From assembly GCA_949427775.1 (NCBI GenBank), contig CASQEL010000087.1, positions 1 through 7,671 of the forward strand: a stretch of DNA of 7,671 bases, written 5' to 3'. Shown piece by piece: positions 1 through 6,245 of this stretch. How positions within the stretch are numbered: position 1 is the first letter of the stretch; every line of letters begins with the position of its first letter. The notes beneath the pieces are model-generated. The model was given only the letters and a program-made list of their open reading frames with translations. It was not told where the DNA came from and did no database searches. The translations under genes were made by a program, and so were the position numbers. Origin of the DNA: an uncultured Desulfovibrionaceae bacterium. GTDB taxonomy: Bacteria; Desulfobacterota; Desulfovibrionia; Desulfovibrionales; Desulfovibrionaceae.

Positions 1-116
<116 letters not shown>

Positions 117-117
<1 letters not shown>

Positions 118-1073
118 TGGCGGATTTTTCCAATACTGTCGTCAGTGTGGCCTTGCTGTACGCGGGGACAAAAGAGGCGCTGCCGCTGGAGGCCGTGTCC
201 TCCGTCCTGTCCGCCCATTTTCCCTACTATGAACTTCTGGTCATCGCCAATCCTGTTGAGGAAGTGACGACCCTTGAGCGGACGTTGTTGGGGTTCCCCA
301 ACACACGCTGCATCGTCCTCAACAATATGGCGTCGGAAACAGTGCTTCGGGAAAAAGCCTTTGAGCAATGTATCGGCGATCAACTGGTGCTGTTTGATCC
401 GCAAGAAGCTGATCCGGCGTGTATTCCCGTGCTTCTGGAAGCGAATATCAAGGGTAACGAATTTACCGGATTGACGTACTGCGGTACAAAAAACACTTTG
501 TATGGACTTGCCAGTTGGTGTTTTTCCGCTTTTCTCAGAAAACTGACGGGATATTCTCTCAACAGCGCGTTGTCCGCTACAGGATGCTACAGCCGCACGC
601 TGCTCAATACCATCAATGCCGGAAGCATGGGCAAAAGCTACCTGAAACTGCTGTTGGCGTCTGTGGGATTCCGCAACGGAACTATAGCGGGCGCGTACCG
701 GCGACGACACGGCATGGGGCGTTTGTGGCGACGCCTCGGTGAAAGCCTCGATATCATAGGCTCCGTGCCGCACAGGTTGTTGTTGCTGACGGCATGGCTA
801 TCGTTGGGCTGTTGTCTCGGCAATGCTCTTTATATCTTGTATATCATCATGGTACAATTTTTTGTTTCTTTCGTTCAACCGGGATGGACAACAGCATCAT
901 TGACGTCAAGTATATTTTTCGGGGTGCTTTTTTTTGCGTTGTTTGTGTTTTCATGCATTCTGGCAAATCATCTCAATCACACAAATCATACACATTTCAC
1001 CATTATGCGTGATATTTCACGCAGCGACTGCATCAGCTCTTTTAATGAACTGAACATCACGGATAAACCATGA
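117..1073 (+). CDS. GtrB/DPM1-like membrane glycosyltransferase with degraded catalytic motifs
   Basis: This 318-residue protein has the layout of GT2 enzymes that load a sugar onto polyprenyl phosphate: an N-terminal GT-A-like half, then two C-terminal membrane segments (about 221-250 and 263-285). The match is clearest from residue 130 on, with a G-L-A-S-W-C-F-S segment, a linker rich in Arg/Lys, and P-G-W-T at 255-258 before the last helix, as in GtrB. The N-terminal half is unusual. The usual D-D-G-S nucleotide site is replaced by I-A-N-P around 43-46, and the D-x-D site appears as D94-P-Q96. It may therefore be inactive, use another donor, or act as a carrier-binding partner. The ATG at 117 is preceded by a G-rich stretch (102-109) that could serve as a weak ribosome site. 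Its frame has a TGA at 69-71, so it cannot be fused to the TC tract. Its stop overlaps the next start by four bases. Confidence 0.72.
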
Positions 1074-1843
1074 ACAATGCGCTTATCGGTTACACAGGTT
1101 TTGTAGGCGGCAATCTGTTGCGCCAGAGCTCTTTCGCGGCAACCTATAATTCCTTCTCTATTCAGGAACTGCGTGGGAAACGCTATGATGAGATTTGGTG
1201 CGCCGGCGTGCGGGCCGTCAAATGGTGGGCCAACAGCCACCCGGAGGAGGATTGGGCGGGCATCGCTCCGTTGCTTGATGTGCTGGGCACGGTGCGGTGC
1301 GATCGCTTTGTTCTGATTTCCACGGTGGACGTATTCGCTCATCCCCGGGGCGTGGATGAAACAACGGTTCCGGAACGGGAGAATCTGCACCCGTACGGAC
1401 TGCACCGCCTGCAGGTGGAGGATTTCATCCGTCGGCATTTTGATGTTCACACCATTGTTCGTCTTCCCGGATTGTTCGGCGAGGGGCTGAAAAAAAACGC
1501 GATCTACGATTTGCTTCATAACCATCAAGTGGAAAATATTCATGCGGACAGTCGGTTTCAGTTTTACGATCTGTCGTCTGTGGCTGTCGATTGCCGGAAA
1601 GCCTGCGCCGCCGATCTGCGTTGCATCCACTTTGCCGTGGAACCCGTGACCGTCAGGGACATGGCGGCGCAGGCTTTTGGAAAGACGTTCGACAACAGGC
1701 CGGAGCAGGCGCCCGCCGCGTACGACATGCGCACCGTTCATGCCGGACTGTGGGGGAAAACAGGCCCCTATATGCAGGACGGCGGGGAAGTATTGACGCG
1801 CATCGCCGCGTTTGTGTCCCGCGAAGAGGCGGAAAGGGACTGA
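1070..1843 (+). CDS. Short extended-SDR NAD(P)-dependent sugar epimerase/reductase-like protein
   Basis: The 257-residue product begins with a Rossmann motif G7-Y-T-G10-F-V-G13 for NAD(P) binding. It carries an S-T-V-D-V-F segment at 84-89, the typical SDR active-site strand with Ser/Thr. The catalytic Tyr is seen at Y109, but the usual Y-x-x-x-K reads Y-G-L-H-R113, so Lys is replaced by Arg. A further block, V-K-W-W-A-N at 50-55, occupies the region after the second Rossmann strands. At 257 residues it is shorter than the usual 300-350 of sugar epimerases and dehydratases, so the substrate domain is reduced. It probably acts on a nucleotide sugar or a related polyol in the cytoplasm, but reaction and substrate cannot be named. 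The start codon lies in ATGA with the previous stop. The stop TGA overlaps the next ATG by one base. Confidence 0.8.
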   Translation: MNNALIGYTGFVGGNLLRQSSFAATYNSFSIQELRGKRYDEIWCAGVRAVKWWANSHPEEDWAGIAPLLDVLGTVRCDRFVLISTVDVFAHPRGVDETTVPERENLHPYGLHRLQVEDFIRRHFDVHTIVRLPGLFGEGLKKNAIYDLLHNHQVENIHADSRFQFYDLSSVAVDCRKACAADLRCIHFAVEPVTVRDMAAQAFGKTFDNRPEQAPAAYDMRTVHAGLWGKTGPYMQDGGEVLTRIAAFVSREEAERD

Positions 1844-2676
1844 TGCGCTGCGCATTTTCTTCCATTGCCTGGCGGCGGGAACGGCGTATGGCCGTGGCGG
1901 CGCTGCTGCGGGAACACGGCGCGGAGGCCGTAGAGGCGTCTCCGGGCCTTTTTGACGTTCCGTTGCCCGCTCTGACCCCGGAACGGATCGCGGCCGAACG
2001 GGCATTTTGGGAAGACAGAGAGTTGCCCTTGACCGCCATGCAGGCGTTGCTGTTCGGCAGGCCGGATTTGCGGCTGTTCGGCACTGCGGAACAGCGGCGA
2101 GAGCTTGCAGCGTATTTGCGCAGCGTGTTTCGCGTGGCGTCGGGCCTAGGCGTTGCCGCTTTGGTGTTCGGATCTCCGAAAAACCGTCTGCGCGGCGCAT
2201 TGTCCGAGGATGAAGCCTTTTCCGACGCCGTGATGTTTTTCAGAGAGGTGGCGGATGATGCCGCCGCTGTGGGGTGCGTGTTGTGTATTGAGGCCAACGC
2301 CGAGGACTACGGCTGCGATTGGATCACCACTCATGCCCAGGCGGCGGCACTGGTCCGGGCGGTGGACCATCCCGGCTTTGGGTTGCAGTTGGACGCGGGA
2401 GTGATGCAGATGAACGGTGAAACTCCGGAAGAAATGGAACATGTATTGCTGTCCGCCGGAGTTCTTCCGGCCCATGTGCATCTCAGCCGACCTTTTCTGC
2501 AGCCGCTGACGATGTTGGACGAAAGGTTTCATACCGCCTTGTGTTCCATGCTGAGGCGGATCGGATATCGGGGGACGGTATCCATTGAGATGAAGGCCCC
2601 TGACGGCCCCGATCCGTTGTCTGTGCTGGGACAGGCGCTCGACACGGCGTTGGCCGTTTACGGAGCGCGTTCATGA
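1843..2676 (+). CDS. Sugar phosphate isomerase/epimerase-like TIM-barrel protein
   Basis: The 277-residue product fits the xylose-isomerase-like (AP endonuclease 2) TIM-barrel family, which isomerises or epimerises sugars, keto sugars or inositols using a divalent metal. The expected metal ligands lie in order on successive strands: E150 in C-I-E-A-N, D184 in Q-L-D-A-G, H211/H213 in A-H-V-H-L, and E249 in S-I-E-M-K near the end. A G-S-P-K-N-R segment at 110-115 follows the middle strand. The frame is open further upstream, but that part overlaps the SDR gene. The ATG at 1843 is chosen because it follows an AAAGGGA ribosome site and makes a TGATG junction like the other coupled starts. The length is normal for the family. 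Lying between an SDR and a glycosyltransferase, it most likely prepares an unusual sugar; the substrate is unknown. Confidence 0.85.
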   Translation: MRCAFSSIAWRRERRMAVAALLREHGAEAVEASPGLFDVPLPALTPERIAAERAFWEDRELPLTAMQALLFGRPDLRLFGTAEQRRELAAYLRSVFRVASGLGVAALVFGSPKNRLRGALSEDEAFSDAVMFFREVADDAAAVGCVLCIEANAEDYGCDWITTHAQAAALVRAVDHPGFGLQLDAGVMQMNGETPEEMEHVLLSAGVLPAHVHLSRPFLQPLTMLDERFHTALCSMLRRIGYRGTVSIEMKAPDGPDPLSVLGQALDTALAVYGARS

Positions 2677-3470
2677 GCGCGCGGTTTCCCGATACCTGGG
2701 AGGTTCCCGCGTTTGCAGAGGAGCGTTTCGGTCCAAAAAACGCACGCTACGCCCTGATTATTCCTGTTATCAACGAAGGCGAGCGCATCCGCCGTCAACT
2801 GCGGCGGATCAGCGAGGCGGGACTGCCCGAACAGGTGGATATCGTGCTTGCGGACGGCGGCAGTACGGACGGATCTCTGGAGAGAGGGTTGCTCAAGGCG
2901 GCGGGAGTAACGGCCTTGCTCACCAAGACGGGGGCGGGGCGCTTGTCGGCGCAACTGCGCATGGGGTATGCTTGGGGATTGATCGAGGGCTATGAGGGCC
3001 TGATCACCATAGACGGCAACGGCAAAGATTCGGTGGAGTCCGTCCCGCTCTTTCTGGAGGCGCTGGACGCGGGCGTAGACTATGCGCAGGCGTCCCGCTT
3101 CGTGCCGGGCGGTAAAAGCGTCAACGCGCCGCTCCTGCGCCTGTTGGCCATCCGGCTGTTGCATGCGCCCTTGGTCAGCCTGAGCGCGCGCCACTGGTTC
3201 ACGGACACGACGCAGGGATTCCGCGGTTACAGCAGACGCTATCTTCTTGATGAGCGTGTCCGTCCCTTCCGCGCCTGTTTCCGCGGCTACGAACTCCTGG
3301 CGTACCTCTCCGTGCGAGCCACGCAACTGGGATATGCGGCGCGGGAAATTCCCACTACCCGCAGGTATCCGGCGCAAGGGGCCGTTCCCACAAAGATCAG
3401 CCCCATCCGGGGGACGGTCGATCTGTTGCGCGTTCTGGTGAAGACCTGTCTGGGACAGTACCATCCATGA
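2673..3470 (+). CDS. GT2-family glycosyltransferase, soluble, D-G-N variant
   Basis: The 265-residue protein has a GT-A fold glycosyltransferase signature: I-P-V-I-N-E at 30-35, the nucleotide-binding A-D61-G-G-S-T-D-G, then D114-G-N-G-K-D in place of the usual D-A-D-L-Q-D metal motif. Further conserved blocks are S-R-F-V-P-G-G at 141-147 and T-D-T-T-Q-G-F-R-G at 177-185, matching polyprenol-type GT2 enzymes. No membrane segments are predicted, so it likely works in the cytoplasm or loosely at the membrane, transferring a sugar from a nucleotide or lipid donor. The start overlaps the previous stop as ATGA, with GGAG at 2662-2665 as a well-spaced ribosome site. Unlike the first gene of the operon, its catalytic motifs look intact, so it is the better candidate for the active cytoplasmic transferase. 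Donor and acceptor cannot be told from sequence. Confidence 0.88.
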   Translation: MSARFPDTWEVPAFAEERFGPKNARYALIIPVINEGERIRRQLRRISEAGLPEQVDIVLADGGSTDGSLERGLLKAAGVTALLTKTGAGRLSAQLRMGYAWGLIEGYEGLITIDGNGKDSVESVPLFLEALDAGVDYAQASRFVPGGKSVNAPLLRLLAIRLLHAPLVSLSARHWFTDTTQGFRGYSRRYLLDERVRPFRACFRGYELLAYLSVRATQLGYAAREIPTTRRYPAQGAVPTKISPIRGTVDLLRVLVKTCLGQYHP

Positions 3471-4609
3471 GCGGGAACGTCTGCGACGTCATGGTTATCG
3501 GCGGCGGTTTTTACGGCTGCTGCCTGGCGCTGTACCTGCGCGGCCATGGGTATTCCGTTGTGCTGCTGGAGAAGGAGGCCGGGATTATGGGGCGAGCCTC
3601 GGCCGTCAACCAGGCCCGCGTGCATACAGGCTTTCACTACCCGCGCAGCCTCACCACGGCGATACGTTCGCTTATGAATTTTCCCAGGTTCGTGTACGAG
3701 TTCCGCAAAGCCGTGGTCGATGATTTCACCATGCTGTACGCTGTGGCGCGCGAGGGCAGCAAGGTGAACGCCCGGCGCTTTTGGCGTATGTACAAGGAGC
3801 TCGACGCTCCTATAAAACCGGCGGACAAGAGCCGGAAATCATTGTTCAATCCCGCGTTGATCGAAGACGTCTTTGCCGTGCGCGAGTACGCCTTCGATCA
3901 CGACGTGCTGCGCACGATTCTTCAGGAGCGTCTGGAGGTGACGGGCGTGGATCTCCGCATGGAAACCGAAGCGTTCTCCTGCCGCAAAGAGGGCGACGGA
4001 ACCTGCGTGGAAACAAGCGTGGGAACAGTGAAGGCCGGGCATGTTTTCAACTGCACCTATTCGCGCATTAACCGCTTTCTGGAAGCATCGGGTATTCCCA
4101 TCGTCGCTCTCAAGCACGAAATCACGGAAATGGCCCTTGTGAACCCCCCGGAACTGCTGCGGGGGCTTGCCGTCACCGTCATGGACGGACCGTTTTTCTC
4201 AATCATGCCGTATCCGAGTCTCCGTTCATGCACACTGTCCCATGTGCGGTACACGCCGCACTGCAATTGGCGGGACGCATCCCCCTGTCCGGACGGTCAC
4301 GCCGTGCTTGACGCCTACCGCAAAACATCCCGCTTCCCCTATATGTACCGGGATGTCCGGCGTTTCATGCCTGAATTGGAGCTTACCCGCACCGGATCGC
4401 TCTTTGAGGTCAAAACGGTGCTCATCAGGAATGAATCCGATGACGGACGTCCTATTTTTTGCCGAAAACATCCGGAACTCGGCGAGGTATACACTGTCAT
4501 GGGCAGCAAGATCGACAATGTATATGACCTTTTTGAGGGGTTGCGGGGCATTGCCACGCCGCTGTCCCGGCAAACCTCCCTCTGGCGGACGGCGCTGGGC
4601 ATATCCTGA
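3467..4609 (+). CDS. FAD-dependent oxidoreductase (DAO family)
   Basis: The 380-residue protein opens with a dinucleotide-binding fold: hydrophobic strand, G12-G-G14-F-Y-G17, helix, then V-V-L-L-E35 whose Glu should hold the FAD ribose. It continues with G-R-A-S-A-V-N-Q-A-R-V-H, the conserved second FAD segment of the D-amino-acid oxidase/glycerol-3-phosphate dehydrogenase group. Near the C-terminus, V-M-G-S-K-I-D fits the third flavin contact of that family. No signal peptide or membrane anchor is seen. Members oxidise amines or hydroxy acids, or act in cofactor and sugar biosynthesis; the substrate here is unknown. It is the last of the five overlapping genes (ATGA junction at 3467-3470, weak GGGA ribosome site 11 bases upstream). 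Its place in a glycan operon suggests oxidation of a sugar or polyol intermediate, which is inference. Confidence 0.85.
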   Translation: MSGNVCDVMVIGGGFYGCCLALYLRGHGYSVVLLEKEAGIMGRASAVNQARVHTGFHYPRSLTTAIRSLMNFPRFVYEFRKAVVDDFTMLYAVAREGSKVNARRFWRMYKELDAPIKPADKSRKSLFNPALIEDVFAVREYAFDHDVLRTILQERLEVTGVDLRMETEAFSCRKEGDGTCVETSVGTVKAGHVFNCTYSRINRFLEASGIPIVALKHEITEMALVNPPELLRGLAVTVMDGPFFSIMPYPSLRSCTLSHVRYTPHCNWRDASPCPDGHAVLDAYRKTSRFPYMYRDVRRFMPELELTRTGSLFEVKTVLIRNESDDGRPIFCRKHPELGEVYTVMGSKIDNVYDLFEGLRGIATPLSRQTSLWRTALGIS

Positions 4610-4637
4610 GGCGGATTCGCTCAATTCTCCCGCATTC

Positions 4638-4664
4638 GTGGAGGGGAGCATGTTTGAACAGTGA
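4638..4664 (+). other. Strong ribosome site with four-codon mini-ORF (possible leader or gene remnant)
   Basis: GGAGGGGAG at 4640-4648 is followed at once by ATG (4650) and then TTT GAA CAG TGA, encoding M-F-E-Q. The same GGAGGGGAG-N-ATG arrangement recurs at 4769-4781 as the start signal of the next gene. It could be a short leader peptide, the stub of a decayed gene, or a local duplication. The peptide is too short to judge from its sequence. Confidence 0.35.
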
Positions 4665-4668
4665 CGGC

Positions 4669-4709
4669 CGGCAAATGAGCTCATGCCGCTTTCAGTCAGG
4701 AAACTGCGG
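4669..4709 (+). promoter_or_regulatory. Two overlapping, mutually exclusive hairpins in the 5' leader of the membrane-protein gene
   Basis: Hairpin A is 4669-4688: CGGC, two bulged A, then the perfect palindrome ATGAGCTCAT, then GCCG. Hairpin B is 4686-4709: CCGCTTTC pairs with GAAA-(CT bulge)-GCGG around a six-base loop. The two share bases 4686-4688 and cannot form fully at the same time. A ribosome stopped at the mini-ORF stop codon would cover part of hairpin A. This resembles an attenuation leader, but no antiterminator pairing with the downstream hairpin was found, so the role is uncertain. Confidence 0.3.
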
Positions 4710-4716
4710 ACAACGC

Positions 4717-4752
4717 CTCGCGGTACGCGGGCAGATTTTTGTATGTTTTTTT
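4717..4752 (+). terminator. Weak candidate Rho-independent terminator or attenuator
   Basis: A six-pair stem (CTCGCG with CGCGGG, one T-G pair, loop GTA) at 4717-4731 is followed, after CAGA, by five T at 4736-4740 and, after a further five bases, seven T at 4746-4752. The stem is short and the T-run does not begin directly after it, so it would be inefficient. It could end part of the transcription after the FAD oxidoreductase gene or attenuate entry into the membrane-protein gene. Confidence 0.3.
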
Positions 4753-4768
4753 CAAGTGAAGCAATATT

Positions 4769-4777
4769 GGAGGGGAG
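4769..4777 (+). promoter_or_regulatory. Ribosome binding site that decides the start at 4779
   Basis: GGAGGGGAG lies immediately before the ATG at 4779. It is the strongest Shine-Dalgarno match in the window. The frame is also open from an ATG at 4683, but that one has no comparable site and would add 32 polar, low-quality residues ahead of the first membrane helix. Confidence 0.75.
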
Positions 4778-4778
4778 T

Positions 4779-6164
4779 ATGACTTCGCTGCGGAAACGCA
4801 TCGTTTTCGGAATATTTTTTCTGGTGGGATGTTGCGTTTTTTATGGAAATTTCCGTGTCGCCGACAAGGATTTCTTTCGAACATTCCAGTGGGATTCTGA
4901 AGCATTGGTAATCGGAAAGATTTTCTCCGAAAAATATGGCGTCCCGATGGCGACCAATCTTGGTTTTATTCGTCGAAGTCAAGATCAAAGTTCGTCTGAC
5001 TTTTACGCTGGAGTACTGTCAAGCGACTCTTTTGAACATGTCATGGAACGAGAATCCGTCATCCCCGGAGAATTTGTCACGGCCGGCTACGTCAGTCAGG
5101 TAGGACTTCAGGGAAAGATTTTTACTTTTCTTTTCAATACATTGAATCTGAAAAGCATCAAGATTTTTTATATTTTCAATGCCGTGGCGTTGTCCCTGGC
5201 GCTGTTGTTGATCGCCTGGGAGTATGAGAACATCGTGCCGCGCCTGGGAATGTGTTTTGCTGTGGCCACAATATTTTCCCCCTGGGTGGTTTCGTTTGCC
5301 AGAAATCTGTACTGGGTGCCTTTTACCTGGTATCTTCCGGCACTGTTTTCTTTGTATTATTACAAGTATATCCATTCATGCAAAGGAAAATGGATCTGCG
5401 CGGGATGCATTTTTGCGGCATTTTTCATCAAATCCCTCTGTGGTTATGAATATCTGTCCAGTATTATTCTGCTCGCCGCCATGCCGTTCGCGCTGTCAGT
5501 CTTTATGGAACCATCCCGGCTTTCCCGAATTGCGTGCGTAAAATATTTCAGCATCGTCTGCGGTCTTGGATGTCTGGGATTTTTGTGCGCATTGCTGCTG
5601 CATGCGAACATGCGTGGCGACACGGTGTTGCACGGACTTGCAAACATTTTTGAACAAGACGTGTTGCGGCGCACCTACGGCGATCCGAGCGCCTTCTCTC
5701 CCCCACATAGAGCGTCGTTGACAGCGTCTCCTCTTACCGTTGTGGGGATGTATATATTTCAATGGAAGACGCGGGTTCTTGCGTTTGTTCCCGGCCTGTT
5801 CGGCGCCGCTTTTTTCCTTGTCTGTCTGCTGCCGTCTCTGGGAGCCCTGCTCTGGGAGAAACGGATGCGGGATCGGCTGCTGACCCGGAATCTCTTTTTC
5901 CTCTTCTATGCCGCCTCCATTCCCTTGTCCTGGTTTATCTTGGGCAAGGCCCACAGTTACATACACACGCATATGAATTTTGTGCTGTGGTATATGGGAT
6001 TCATTCCGGTGTGCCTGTTTCTGCTTACGGATGTTTGCGTCAGATACCCGGTGTTTAAAACGCAATTTTTTCAGGCGGCTCGTACATCCCTGAGGGCTTT
6101 TGGAGAGGCTGCCGGAGTCATAGCGACAGTATGGAAAAACGCCGGGGGCAGCGGCAAAAAATAG
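4779..6164 (+). CDS. Polytopic membrane protein, GT-C glycosyltransferase-like
   Basis: From the ATG at 4779 the product has 461 residues. A membrane helix at about 7-24 is followed by a long polar loop (about 25-125) that starts with W38-D-S-E41. Acidic residues just after the first helix are typical of GT-C enzymes, which use polyprenyl-phosphate sugars on the outer face of the membrane. Further hydrophobic segments lie near 127-147, 155-172, 182-196, 205-222, 225-243, 255-275, 334-358, 371-388 and 399-418. Other notable blocks are Y-V-S-Q-V-G-L-Q-G at 104-112 and G-K-A-H-S-Y-I-H-T-H-M at 389-399. The family was not firmly recognised; an O-antigen polymerase or an uncharacterised membrane protein remains possible. 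The DNA is AT-rich (two sampled 60-base rows give 38% and 48% GC). It follows the five-gene operon after 169 bases and may be transcribed with it. A GtrB-like gene in the same locus makes an exported-sugar transferase role attractive. Confidence 0.7.
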   Translation: MTSLRKRIVFGIFFLVGCCVFYGNFRVADKDFFRTFQWDSEALVIGKIFSEKYGVPMATNLGFIRRSQDQSSSDFYAGVLSSDSFEHVMERESVIPGEFVTAGYVSQVGLQGKIFTFLFNTLNLKSIKIFYIFNAVALSLALLLIAWEYENIVPRLGMCFAVATIFSPWVVSFARNLYWVPFTWYLPALFSLYYYKYIHSCKGKWICAGCIFAAFFIKSLCGYEYLSSIILLAAMPFALSVFMEPSRLSRIACVKYFSIVCGLGCLGFLCALLLHANMRGDTVLHGLANIFEQDVLRRTYGDPSAFSPPHRASLTASPLTVVGMYIFQWKTRVLAFVPGLFGAAFFLVCLLPSLGALLWEKRMRDRLLTRNLFFLFYAASIPLSWFILGKAHSYIHTHMNFVLWYMGFIPVCLFLLTDVCVRYPVFKTQFFQAARTSLRAFGEAAGVIATVWKNAGGSGKK

Positions 6165-6245
6165 GGAACAGCCTTCGCGGCGGCCTTCGTCCCGCACAGG
6201 ATGCCGCGGGTGTTCCGGCGGGGCCGGGAGCAGGGCGGCGGGGCT
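6165..6245. other. Convergent intergenic spacer, no clear terminator
   Basis: These 81 GC-rich bases separate the ends of the membrane-protein gene (plus) and the helicase gene (minus). A GCCTTCG direct repeat occurs at 6171-6177 and 6183-6189. GGAACA near 6165 could pair with TGTTCC at 6211-6216 only across a 40-base loop. No hairpin followed by a T-run was found on either strand. Confidence 0.6.

Noticed and set aside
1591..1842. Upstream extension of the TIM-barrel gene
   Set aside because: It overlaps the SDR gene by 250 bases and gives Arg/Gly-rich sequence without homology. The ATG at 1843 has a good ribosome site and begins at the first barrel strand.
986..2200. Long minus-strand open frame (404 codons)
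   Set aside because: It lies opposite the SDR and TIM-barrel genes, whose products have clear family motifs. The minus product is Arg/Pro/His-rich without a domain, as expected for the shadow of GC-rich coding DNA.
2658..3464. Minus-strand open frame of 268 codons
   Set aside because: It mirrors the GT2 gene almost exactly, and its product is low-complexity with no recognisable motif.
4683..4778. Longer start for the membrane protein at 4683
   Set aside because: The added 32 residues are not membrane-like, the ATG lies inside a palindrome without a ribosome site, and the ATG at 4779 has a near-perfect one.
5496..6197. Minus-strand open frame of 233 codons
   Set aside because: It is opposite the membrane-protein gene; its product is rich in Lys, Gln and Arg with no domain, which is the usual complement of hydrophobic codons.
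6165..6216. Bidirectional terminator between the convergent genes
   Set aside because: The only pairing (GGAACA with TGTTCC) spans a 40-base loop and no T-run follows on either strand.
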